From: Clostridium amylolyticum
Lineage (GTDB): Bacteria > Bacillota > Clostridia > Clostridiales > Clostridiaceae
NCBI RefSeq assembly: GCF_900142075.1
Contig: NZ_FQZO01000005.1
Coordinates: 248,001-312,000 of the forward strand
DNA: 64,000 bases
Direction: 5' to 3'
This document shows positions 7,060 to 14,597 of the stretch, in pieces (the stretch's first letter is position 1; each line of letters opens with the position of its first letter). The notes beneath the pieces were generated by a model. That model was not told the origin of the DNA. It saw only the letters and a list, made by a program, of their open reading frames with translations, and did not search any database. The position numbers and the translations under genes were made by a program.

Positions 7060-7791
7060 TTAATATTTCTTATTTTCTGTGACTACTGAATAATATAATT
7101 CACCACTAGAATCAATCAATGCGGCATAAACATCTTTAACATTTAAAATTCCCTTTTTAAGTAATTCTTCTTTCAACCATTTCTCATCATATCCCAATTC
7201 TGTTAAGTTCTTTTTTACAATTTTGCCTTCATTGATAAGTACCGTTGGATATCCACCGCCCATTGTCTCAATATTTAAATCTTTTGGAGTTACTGGTTGA
7301 CTATCCGATTTTTTCAGAACACTTACATGTCCACTAGTCTCTAAAACTGCAGCCTCTGCATCACCTATGTTAGGAACGTCTACATTTCTCATATCAGATA
7401 GCAGTAATTCTAATGGAAAGAAGGCTTTTGCCATGTTAGGCCTAAGAAGTTTTCCCTCTGATACTAATGTTATTGATCTTCCAAAAACAACTTTTGCAAA
7501 AGCTCTATTTTTTACTGCAATATAGGATATAAGATAATGAAGTACATACACGGTAATAATTATTGCAACAGTGTTAACAAAGCTTATCTTAGGTTCTAAT
7601 AATGGGGCTGCAGTTATACCACCCATCATCCAGAAAAATACAAAATCAAAACCTGCAAACTGACCACCAGCTCTATGTGGTAAAATCTTTCCTTCAACAA
7701 ATAGCAAAATTCCAACAAGAATAGTGCGTATAGTGAATATGTAGGGACTAATTTCCTGAACAGATCCGAATATTTCTTTTAATAATTCCAT
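7060..7791 (-). CDS. DUF421 (YetF-like) membrane protein
   Basis: Three N-terminal membrane segments (about residues 15-100) precede a soluble domain (about 100-243) with the family motif GGYPTVLINEGKIVKKNL and a second similar sub-domain. Of three consecutive ATG codons, the third is chosen because AGAAGG lies 7 bases before it; two more residues are possible. The gene begins 16 bases after the neighbouring DUF421 gene, so both probably act as one pair. Bacillus relatives affect spore germination or membrane stress responses, but the molecular function of the family is not established. Confidence 0.8.
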   Translation of the reverse strand: MELLKEIFGSVQEISPYIFTIRTILVGILLFVEGKILPHRAGGQFAGFDFVFFWMMGGITAAPLLEPKISFVNTVAIIITVYVLHYLISYIAVKNRAFAKVVFGRSITLVSEGKLLRPNMAKAFFPLELLLSDMRNVDVPNIGDAEAAVLETSGHVSVLKKSDSQPVTPKDLNIETMGGGYPTVLINEGKIVKKNLTELGYDEKWLKEELLKKGILNVKDVYAALIDSSGELYYSVVTENKKY

Positions 7792-7807
7792 CATCATACC
7801 TTCTTTA

Positions 7808-8506
7808 TTACATACTCATATAAACCGTTCCATCTGATTCAAGCATAGCTAAGAATACATCTTTTAAATTTATATTGCCCTTTTCATTTAATTTTGCCAT
7901 CAGCCAGTCATAATCTAGCCCTAGAGCATGGAGATTTTTTTCATCAATCTTACCGTCATAAATAAGAATAGTAGGTAGTGCTGATACCTTATATGGCAAA
8001 TTCATCTGTTTTCTTGTAAGAGGCAATGCTTGAGGCTTTTTAATAACATTTATTTTCCCATAGGGCTCTAGTATAACGGTATCAATTTCTGATAGATTAT
8101 GAGCTCCTTTTAGCCTTAATTGTCCTAATAGATTATCTATAGTTATATGACAATCTAGCATGTTTTCCCTAAGTATTATTCCTCCTTTCATAAGAATAGT
8201 AGCATGCCTATCAATTGCTCTGGGCCATTTTATATCTAAATAAGATAAAAATATATTTACAAAGGCATATACAAAGATAATTACTATTCCAGATGTAAGA
8301 GAAGATTCGGGATTTAACATTCTAATAGCAGCTAAGCTCACAATTCCAGCAGCTACTAAATAATTATTCCCTGTTAAAATTCCTACCTGGCGATGCCCCA
8401 TCAAGCGAGTTGCAATAATTAATGCTATATAAAGAATAACAGCCCTTATCATCAACACAAATGTAGGTAAGTTCTTACTCCCTTCCCAAAATGAATTCCA
8501 GTCCAC
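7808..8506 (-). CDS. DUF421 (YetF-like) membrane protein
   Basis: A 232-residue protein of the same family as its downstream neighbour. It has about three membrane segments (residues 15-95) and then a soluble tail with SALPTILIYDGKIDEKNLHALGLD and an ILEPYGKINVIKK strand set. It starts with GTG; GGAG lies 8 bases upstream. It is divergent from the Cys-rich remnant at 8698. The upstream region has a degenerate match to the regulon element. The function is unknown. Confidence 0.8.
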   Translation of the reverse strand: MDWNSFWEGSKNLPTFVLMIRAVILYIALIIATRLMGHRQVGILTGNNYLVAAGIVSLAAIRMLNPESSLTSGIVIIFVYAFVNIFLSYLDIKWPRAIDRHATILMKGGIILRENMLDCHITIDNLLGQLRLKGAHNLSEIDTVILEPYGKINVIKKPQALPLTRKQMNLPYKVSALPTILIYDGKIDEKNLHALGLDYDWLMAKLNEKGNINLKDVFLAMLESDGTVYMSM

Positions 8507-8566
8507 CTAAATCACTCCTTCAAATACCTTCAATTCATTAGTACGAATCTTAGAATAAAAATCATA

Positions 8567-8598
8567 TTTAGCATATGATTAATGGAAGATTTTATGCA
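8567..8598 (-). promoter_or_regulatory. Weak regulon-like site F upstream of the DUF421 pair
   Basis: TGCATAAAATC (8598-8588) differs from the consensus half-site by one base and is followed by TTCCATTAATC. The position expected for -10 reads GCTAAA, which is poor. It overlaps a 14-bp palindrome, TTTTATGCATAAAA. A low-confidence member of the set. Confidence 0.25.
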
Positions 8599-8697
8599 TA
8601 AAAGAGTATGAAAATTATATAAAGCAAGCTCAGAATCCTCTTAGGAATAAAATAATTGCAAACATAATAAGATAAAGCTTAAAGGAGTGGTTTTAAA

Positions 8698-8838
8698 ATG
8701 GGTATAGCAACTATGACAGTAAACAAATATCAAAAATGTATTGACGAATGTAACAGATGTGCACGAGAATGCCATACATGCGCTGATGAATGTAGAATAA
8801 TTTATTATCACTATATTAACCTCTTTCATATAATGTAG
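8698..8838 (+). pseudogene. Truncated Cys-rich four-helix copper-binding protein (Csp/DUF326-like)
   Basis: ATG with AAAGGAG upstream opens a 46-codon frame. Its residues 14-34 carry the C-x3-C-x2-C-x3-C-x2-C-x3-C pattern (CIDECNRC then ARECHTCADEC) typical of the first helix of DUF326 copper-storage-like proteins, which are normally more than 100 residues with further Cys helices. After ECR the frame runs into unrelated residues (IIYYHYINLFHIM) and stops. No continuation was found in the other frames before the next gene. It is best read as a 3' deletion remnant, though a short functional Cys peptide cannot be excluded. Confidence 0.65.
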
Positions 8839-8868
8839 AATAAACATAAATTAAAGGGGTTTGAAAAT

Positions 8869-9264
8869 TTGATAAATTATTACTTACCTTCTCCACAATT
8901 TCTTACTGGAGCTAATGCGATATCAATTGTAAGCCACCCACTAGAAATTCAACCAGGTAATCCTGTTAAAATAGTTAAGCCTTGGTTTGGAAACCTATGC
9001 GCAGTTCAATTGCCAGATGGCATGATTCATCGTCGGTTTGCATGGTTTGAACTAAGACCAGAAAATCCTTGTGTAACCCCTCACACTCCTGGTAGCTTTG
9101 CTACAGTTATAAGTACAACTGGACATGGTAATCCGCCGCATGTTAAAGTAGGAACAAGAGTAAGAATTGTAAAATGTATTCCAACAACTTTCTACGATTT
9201 AAAGCTGAGTAACGGTAAATATCACCGATGGCTAGCTGAGTTTGAGTTAGCAAACCCTATATAA
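8869..9264 (+). CDS. Two-repeat beta protein of unknown function
   Basis: A 131-residue soluble protein starting at TTG, with AAAGGGG 9 bases upstream. It contains two tandem copies of a roughly 55-residue unit. Each has a hydrophobic strand and a G-x-P/V-V-(K/R)-I-V-K core, then a (Q/K)L-(P/S)-(D/N)G-(M/K) turn, an H-R/H-RW pair and an (F/E)FEL end, resembling small SH3-like barrels. There is no signal peptide and no Cys cluster. A bidirectional terminator follows. I do not recognise a named family; a binding role is a guess. Confidence 0.65.
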   Translation: MINYYLPSPQFLTGANAISIVSHPLEIQPGNPVKIVKPWFGNLCAVQLPDGMIHRRFAWFELRPENPCVTPHTPGSFATVISTTGHGNPPHVKVGTRVRIVKCIPTTFYDLKLSNGKYHRWLAEFELANPI

Positions 9265-9275
9265 AATATTCCCAT

Positions 9276-9312
9276 AAAAAGCACCCAGATTCAAGGATTC
9301 AGGGTGTTTTTT
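9276..9312. terminator. Bidirectional terminator between the repeat protein and hydE
   Basis: AAAAAGCACCC pairs with GGGTGTTTTTT around a 15-base loop. It gives T-runs in both directions, so it serves the plus-strand gene at 8869 and the minus-strand hydE. Confidence 0.8.
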
Positions 9313-9377
9313 ATATTAGTATACAATTGTACTTTCCTTTTGAATTGTAGCAGAACATTTAGCATATCATAGTGCAT

Positions 9378-10412
9378 TCAACAGTTATATGCTTTATTTT
9401 TTCTAAAACCATATTCATCTGAAACATATCTTCCAATACTAGTTATCTTTCCAGTTATGCATCCTCTACAGTGTGCCGGAGTATCATTTATGCATATCTT
9501 TCCTGGGTACAATGCATACAGTTTTCTATATTCTCCTTCAGTTACATTAGGCATTACTACATTTGCTCCATTTTGCAATGCTAATATTCTTCCCTGCTTA
9601 TTCAAGGTTTCCATAGCTGTTGTAGCTGGTATATTAATATCTAACATTAAAAGTCTTGCAAGTGCCATAACCTTTAAACTTAGTTCAAATTTTCCTCCTT
9701 CTTCATTCTTTAAAGGAGTATATTCATTTGGTATAAAGGGACCTACCCCAATCATATCAGCATCGATCTCCTTAAAAAATAAAAGGTCATCAGCTATTGA
9801 TTTAATATTCTGCCCTGGGAGTCCTATTAAGCTTCCTGTACCCAATTCATAGCCTAAAGCTTTAATATCTTTAAGACATCTTACCCTATTTTCAAAGCTC
9901 ATGCCTGGATCCATTTTTTCATATAAAGCTTTATCAGTAGTTTCTATTCTTAAAAGATATCTATCTGCACCTGCTTCCTTAAAGGCTTTATATTCTTCAT
10001 AAGACTTTTCACCAATACTTAAGGTTATTGCCAAACCTAAAGATTTTATTTTTTTAATAATATCCGTAATGATGTTAGTAGTAAAGTAACTATCTTCACC
10101 AGATTGGAGAACTACTGTCTTGTAGCCATAACTCTTAGCTTTTCTAGCAAAATCATATATGGTATCTACATCAAGCCTATATCTTATTAAATTTTTATTA
10201 TCCCTTCTTAGTCCGCAATATAAACAGTTTTGCTTACATATATTCGAAAATTCAATTAATCCTCTTAAATGTACTTCGTCTCCAACATAGCTTTTTCGTA
10301 CTCTATCAGCTACTTTAAACAAATCTTCATTGTAATAATCGTTTTTAAGAATTTCTACTAATTCCTCTTTACTTAACCTGTGCTCTAATTCAAGCTTTTT
10401 AATTAAATCCAT
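9378..10412 (-). CDS. hydE: [FeFe]-hydrogenase maturation radical SAM enzyme HydE
   Basis: A 344-residue radical SAM protein with the cluster motif C59-x3-C63-x2-C66 (CKQNCLYCGLR). The SAM-binding and barrel motifs VVLQSGED, GTGSLIGLPGQ and GVGPFIPNEYTPL match HydE. HydE helps HydF and HydG build the diiron dithiolate part of the hydrogenase H-cluster. A C-terminal Cys group (CINDTPAHCRGC) resembles the site of the optional second cluster. hydF and hydG are not in the window. The promoter is well upstream (10600-10631) and carries the shared two-component-type element, leaving a leader of about 180 bases. BioB-like paralogues are the main alternative; HydE is favoured by these motifs and length. 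Confidence 0.88.
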   Translation of the reverse strand: MDLIKKLELEHRLSKEELVEILKNDYYNEDLFKVADRVRKSYVGDEVHLRGLIEFSNICKQNCLYCGLRRDNKNLIRYRLDVDTIYDFARKAKSYGYKTVVLQSGEDSYFTTNIITDIIKKIKSLGLAITLSIGEKSYEEYKAFKEAGADRYLLRIETTDKALYEKMDPGMSFENRVRCLKDIKALGYELGTGSLIGLPGQNIKSIADDLLFFKEIDADMIGVGPFIPNEYTPLKNEEGGKFELSLKVMALARLLMLDINIPATTAMETLNKQGRILALQNGANVVMPNVTEGEYRKLYALYPGKICINDTPAHCRGCITGKITSIGRYVSDEYGFRKNKAYNC

Positions 10413-10599
10413 AATATTATCCTTTCCTTTTCATAATTATTCTTATCTTTTAATATTTTTTGTAGATTTACAAAGGAAAATTTAACAAACTCCAAAAAAT
10501 TCCTATATCCATTACTTTAGAGTCAAATGATCACTTCATTAGTTCCTCTATATTATCACATGAATAAATTATTTCTCATATTTTATCAACAATAACATA

Positions 10600-10631
10600 A
10601 TAATATAACTTTTTTATGTAGATTTTATGAA
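10600..10631 (-). promoter_or_regulatory. Regulon promoter D, upstream of hydE
   Basis: On the minus strand TTCATAAAATC (10631-10621), TACATAAAAAA (10620-10610), 4 bases, and -10 TATTAT (10605-10600). The first 17 bases match promoter C with one difference. It lies 188 bases before the hydE start codon, in the gap after the kinase gene. Confidence 0.65.
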
Positions 10632-10694
10632 AAAATTTATTTTATAGCATTTAAAGTTTTTCGTTAATTTCTTCATAAAAATAATATAACTATC

Positions 10695-12068
10695 CTACGT
10701 ATGCTCTCTCTTTAAAGTGATCTTAACCTTAGTTCCTTTACCTTTTTTACTTTCAACCTCCATACTTCCAGAATGAAGCTGAACTATATTTTTAACAATG
10801 GTTAAGCCTATACCACTTCCTTCAATTTCATTTCTACTCTTATCTCCTCTATAAAGCCTTTCAAATATAAATGGTAAATCTTCTTCCTTTATTCCAATAC
10901 CATTATCTTCAACCTCTACTATAATATTTTGATTATTTCTGTACATTTTAACAAATACCTTACCACTGCTTTTAGTAAATTTTAAAGCATTAGATATTAG
11001 ATTTATAAAAATTTGTTTTAACTTATCCTTGTCACCAGTAATGCCATAGTCCATATTTGGCTCAAAATAATAACTGAGCTTAATACCTTTATTTTTTGCT
11101 GTCATATAAAAGTCTTCACATATACCTAGAATAAGCTCATCTAAAACCACCTTTTCAAAATTGAGTTTAATACTCTCAGATTCAAACTCTTTTAGTACAT
11201 CTAGATTATTTAATAATCTGCCGAATCTCACTACTTCCTCGTTTAAATAATTCAGTCTTTCTGTTGAAACTGGAAATACCCCATCTATCATAGCTTCTAG
11301 ATTATTCTGCAACACATTCAAAGGTGCTCTTATTTCATGAGATATATCAGAGATTAAACGCTTTCTAAGCATATCCTGATACTTAAGTTTTTCTGCTAAA
11401 ATATTAACACTCTTTCGTAGATTTTCTAATTCTTCAATATTGGATTTCGCACTAGATTTTGTGTTAAAGTTTCCTTCTGACAAGCTTACTGATAGGTTAG
11501 CCACATTTTTTATGGGAATAGAAAACTTTTTTGAAAAATACAGGCTAATCAAAATAATAATAAATAAAGTTATACCACCACTAGTTATAATACTTTTATT
11601 TATTGATAATTTAAAATTCACGTCTTCGTCAGACAACAATACTGAGGAATATTGTCCTATATCAACATACCCAACCACTTCTCCATTGACATTAATTTCA
11701 AATCTTTTAGAGGTATAGACTCCTTTTTCATTAACAATCATGGTATTCAAATGCTGCTTATCTTTAATATCATTTGGATCCATCCCCCATATAGACTTCT
11801 TATTCTTATCTAGTAATGTTAAGCAATAATTACTCATATAAGCCTCATGCAGTAATTCAGTACCTGATTCCTTAGTCCACTGTCCATCTCTTTTATAAAT
11901 TTCTTGAAGATATGATACGATTCTCTCATACCTCTTATTTTGAGTGTCTACCATATATTCATTGAACTTATTATTTATAGTTATGTTAACAAATAAAGTT
12001 ATTAATGCAATTGCAATAATTGAACATACTATTAATAAAGTACTTAATTTACTTCTTATTGACTGCAT
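10695..12068 (-). CDS. Sensor histidine kinase of an OmpR-type two-component system
   Basis: A 457-residue membrane kinase with TM1 at about 11-29 and an extracytoplasmic sensor of about 130 residues without a recognised fold. TM2 is at about 163-178 and a HAMP linker at 180-232. The HisKA domain has the phosphoacceptor His244 (DISHEIRAPLNVL), and the HATPase domain has the N box (FINLISNALKFT), G1 (VEVEDNGIGI), the F box and G2 (GSGIGLTIVKN). The start codon directly abuts the regulator's stop, so they are co-expressed. The ligand is unknown; the metal-type genes under the shared promoter element suggest a metal or envelope-stress signal. Confidence 0.93.
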   Translation of the reverse strand: MQSIRSKLSTLLIVCSIIAIALITLFVNITINNKFNEYMVDTQNKRYERIVSYLQEIYKRDGQWTKESGTELLHEAYMSNYCLTLLDKNKKSIWGMDPNDIKDKQHLNTMIVNEKGVYTSKRFEINVNGEVVGYVDIGQYSSVLLSDEDVNFKLSINKSIITSGGITLFIIILISLYFSKKFSIPIKNVANLSVSLSEGNFNTKSSAKSNIEELENLRKSVNILAEKLKYQDMLRKRLISDISHEIRAPLNVLQNNLEAMIDGVFPVSTERLNYLNEEVVRFGRLLNNLDVLKEFESESIKLNFEKVVLDELILGICEDFYMTAKNKGIKLSYYFEPNMDYGITGDKDKLKQIFINLISNALKFTKSSGKVFVKMYRNNQNIIVEVEDNGIGIKEEDLPFIFERLYRGDKSRNEIEGSGIGLTIVKNIVQLHSGSMEVESKKGKGTKVKITLKREHT

Positions 12069-12755
12069 CTAAATATCACCGCCAAATTTATATCCTACTT
12101 TTGTAACAGTTACAATATACTTTGGATTTTTTGTATCTGCTTCAATCTTTTTACGAATATTTTTTATATAAACATCAATTGTTCTATCATAGCCATCAAA
12201 ATCAATACCAAATACTTTATCTATAAGCTGTTCTCTAGAAAGCACTTTTCCCTTATTTTCTATAAGTACATACAATATATTAAATTCATTAGGAGTAAAT
12301 GGCACTTCTTCCCCATTAATTCTAACTATTCTTTTATCATAATCTACAATTAAACTTCCATCATTAAAAAAAATAGAATCCTGCTCAGTTTCTACATTTA
12401 CTCTCCTAAAAAGTGCATTTACTCTTGCAATAAGCTCTCTAGGACTAAAAGGTTTAACTAAGTATTCATCTGCTCCTATATTTAATCCCTCTATTCTATC
12501 ATTTAATCCTCCCTTTGCTGTAAGCATAAAAATATGCACGTCAGAGTTTTGTCTTATTATTTTACACACTTCTTCTCCACTTATATCTGGAAGCATTAAA
12601 TCAAGTATTATTAACTTAAAATCTATCGTTTTAAAAAGTTCCATTCCTTCTAGTCCTTTTGCCGAACAATATACCTTATACCCTTCTTTCTCTAAATATG
12701 CCTTTAAAATCTCAGATACTCTTTCCTCATCCTCAATTATTAAGATATTATGCAT
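12069..12755 (-). CDS. OmpR/PhoB-family response regulator
   Basis: A 228-residue regulator. Its receiver domain (about 1-115) has acidic residues E8, D9, E10, the phosphoacceptor Asp52 (LIILDLMLPDISG), Thr in FMLTAK and Lys in LVKPF. A winged-helix DNA-binding domain (about 130-226) follows, with TPNEFNILYVLIENKGKVLSR and a DGYDRTIDVYIKNIRKK recognition helix. It is the first gene of a two-gene unit with the kinase. Its own promoter (12835-12866) contains the 11-bp direct-repeat element found before several genes to the left. By analogy with PhoB-class proteins, it most likely binds that element and activates itself. Confidence 0.94.
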   Translation of the reverse strand: MHNILIIEDEERVSEILKAYLEKEGYKVYCSAKGLEGMELFKTIDFKLIILDLMLPDISGEEVCKIIRQNSDVHIFMLTAKGGLNDRIEGLNIGADEYLVKPFSPRELIARVNALFRRVNVETEQDSIFFNDGSLIVDYDKRIVRINGEEVPFTPNEFNILYVLIENKGKVLSREQLIDKVFGIDFDGYDRTIDVYIKNIRKKIEADTKNPKYIVTVTKVGYKFGGDI

Positions 12756-12834
12756 ATTATTCCACCTTCCTTTTTATGCTGCAACGCAAAAATATAGCCA
12801 GTATAATAATTTTATCTTTTACTTAATAGAAATA

Positions 12835-12866
12835 ATTATATCAATATCTTTTAAAGATTTTATGAA
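12835..12866 (-). promoter_or_regulatory. Regulon promoter E, for the response-regulator/kinase operon
   Basis: On the minus strand TTCATAAAATC (12866-12856), TTTAAAAGATA (12855-12845), 4 bases, and -10 TATAAT (12840-12835). Its presence before the regulator itself suggests autoregulation and ties the motif to this system. Confidence 0.65.
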
Positions 12867-12920
12867 GATTTTTTCTCTCTTTACTTAATCATTTTATATT
12901 CTTTATGTTAACTTTATAAA

Positions 12921-12968
12921 GGCAAAAAATAAGGGCTGTGGCGCTAATTACTTAGTGCCGCAACCACC
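12921..12968 (-). terminator. Terminator of the methylaspartate operon
   Basis: A hairpin of about 14 bp with wobble and mismatched pairs (12934-12947 with 12952-12965) is followed on the minus strand by CTTATTTTTTG. The plus strand also has a T-run, so it could act in both directions. Confidence 0.7.
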
Positions 12969-12984
12969 TTTTTTACTACATTTT

Positions 12985-13038
12985 AACTTTTTTCGGTGTT
13001 TTTCCAGAAAAAGTTACATTCATTCTAAATTCTAAATT
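12985..13038. repeat. Hairpin plus heptamers (AATTTAG type) after citX
   Basis: On the minus strand two AATTTAG units (13038-13025) are followed by an AACTTTTT/AAAAAGTT inverted repeat (12985-13014). The first heptamer contains the citX stop codon. The arrangement copies the one after the YitT gene at 3107-3173. Confidence 0.7.
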
Positions 13039-13538
13039 TCTTTAACCTCCTTGTAGCTTTTGTTTATATACTCTATTACTGAACTTATGGTGTGTTTTTT
13101 GTTTCTGATGCAGTTCTGGGCTATGTCATTGCAAATATAGCATTTTCTGGGTGCATATCCTAGGGAGGTTCTGCTTATGGACATAAAAGTATTTGGATTA
13201 TACACATCTATATCTACACATCTTCCTAAGGAATTTTTGTCTTCAATTTCAATGGTTAGCTTTTTTATCTCCATGGCCTCCATATCTATAACCATAGTTA
13301 TATTAGGTCCCTCAGAGGTTATTCTGTATATTTTCAATCTTATTTTATTACCAAAAACATCTGAAACACACTTATCTATTGCCTTCAAAATCTTTTCAGT
13401 TAATGGATTGGTTTTATTAAGCCCAGGATAGTTCACTCTAATAAAAACTAAAGGCTTTTTATGTACAAGCATTATATTTTGCTGTAAAATCACTCGTTTT
13501 TCTCTTTCATTAAGTAAATCTTCCGCTGTATATCCCAT
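13032..13538 (-). CDS. citX: Apo-citrate lyase phosphoribosyl-dephospho-CoA transferase (CitX-like)
   Basis: A 168-residue protein. CitX transfers the 2'-(5''-triphosphoribosyl)-3'-dephospho-CoA prosthetic group to the serine of the lyase acyl carrier CitD. The family motif GRCVDIDVYNP and the downstream RKCYICNDIAQNCIRNKKH cluster (conserved R, C, C and H) are present. It lies 3 bases after citC and is the last gene of the glutamate-fermentation operon. CitG, which makes the precursor, is not in the window and must be encoded elsewhere. The stop codon TAG lies in a heptamer repeat. Confidence 0.87.
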   Translation of the reverse strand: MGYTAEDLLNEREKRVILQQNIMLVHKKPLVFIRVNYPGLNKTNPLTEKILKAIDKCVSDVFGNKIRLKIYRITSEGPNITMVIDMEAMEIKKLTIEIEDKNSLGRCVDIDVYNPNTFMSISRTSLGYAPRKCYICNDIAQNCIRNKKHTISSVIEYINKSYKEVKEI

Positions 13539-13541
13539 GTA

Positions 13542-14585
13542 TTAATGTGGAGCATCTGTATTTCTTAATTTCTCCACAATCTCCTTTCCTTGCTCTGAGT
13601 TAATAAAATTCCAAGTTACTTCAGGAACCATCTTGCAAACCTCTTGAAACTTATTTGCTTTTAATAAGTTTCTTACTCTAGACGCACTCACAGCTCCGTA
13701 GTCATCCTGCATTCTAGTAATTTCAATTAATTCAATACCATAATTATATAGTATTTCCTTTAAAGCTTCATTATATGCTCTAGTCACCTGGCAATAAGGT
13801 TCATTTCCTACATATCTCTTTGTAATGTTTAACTTTTTAGCAAAGAACTCGGAAAAAATTCCCGCATCTATTTGGGTATAAGCTTTGAGCTTGCTACCTT
13901 CTTCCCTTAAGAAATAGGAAGGAAAGGTAGCAGAAGATATGATATATTCTCCACCAGATATTACCTTAACATTTCTTAAATGCTTTACCCCTAGTTTTAC
14001 TAAATTTAACCTATCTTCAAAAGGAAAGGTAGATTTATCTTCTTCTACTATAAAAACTAAAATTTCATTATTTTCCATTGAGGCTCTTTCTATAAGATAT
14101 TTATGTCCAAGAGTAAAGGGATTACAATTCATCACTAAAGCTACTTTAGGTAATGCAGTATCTATGGAATATTTCACTATAAGTTTATCTAGATAATTAT
14201 TTATATCATATATACCATGCTCTAAAAGAATAACCTCTTCTGCTTCATATAACACCTTGAAGCCAATAGAAGTAAAAATACCCTTATTCTTCTTTTTAGT
14301 AAAGACAAAGCTGTGATATATATGATTATTAAACATTTCATCCAGCATTGTGGTAACCATGGCTGAAGAAACACCTTGCCCTTGATACTCCTCATCTACC
14401 GCAAAACATTTAAGTATATTTTTACTCTTAGAACAAGTACCTATAATCTTATCATTATCTTTCATGAATATAGTGTAATCTATATCTTCTTCATAATTTA
14501 AATTAAATTTATTAAGATATTCCTTAACCATAATAATTTCATTTTTATTACTTAAATTAACTTCTTGAATTTGCAATCCAATCAT
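13542..14585 (-). CDS. citC: [Citrate (citramalate) lyase] acetate:SH-CoA ligase
   Basis: A 347-residue enzyme that acetylates the thiol of the CitD prosthetic group using ATP and acetate, which activates the lyase. The N-terminal third is a GNAT-like domain (CFAVDEEYQGQGVSSAMV). The rest is a nucleotidyltransferase domain with the HxGH-type motif (NCNPFTLGHKYLIERA) and the C-terminal SASRVRNLL, matching the ISSSxxR-type adenylyl site. It sits between citF and citX in a compact leftward operon. In this context its target is probably citramalate lyase. Confidence 0.92.
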   Translation of the reverse strand: MIGLQIQEVNLSNKNEIIMVKEYLNKFNLNYEEDIDYTIFMKDNDKIIGTCSKSKNILKCFAVDEEYQGQGVSSAMVTTMLDEMFNNHIYHSFVFTKKKNKGIFTSIGFKVLYEAEEVILLEHGIYDINNYLDKLIVKYSIDTALPKVALVMNCNPFTLGHKYLIERASMENNEILVFIVEEDKSTFPFEDRLNLVKLGVKHLRNVKVISGGEYIISSATFPSYFLREEGSKLKAYTQIDAGIFSEFFAKKLNITKRYVGNEPYCQVTRAYNEALKEILYNYGIELIEITRMQDDYGAVSASRVRNLLKANKFQEVCKMVPEVTWNFINSEQGKEIVEKLRNTDAPH

Positions 14586-14597
14586 ATTTATCTCCTG

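Noticed and set aside
8641..8847. Minus-strand open frame opposite the Cys-rich remnant
   Set aside because: It lacks a ribosome-binding site and any family features; the plus strand has a clear start and the Cys pattern.
10664..10690. Plus-strand TTCATAAAAAT near the kinase 3' end as a further regulon promoter
   Set aside because: No -10 at the fixed spacing and it points into the end of the kinase gene on the opposite strand.
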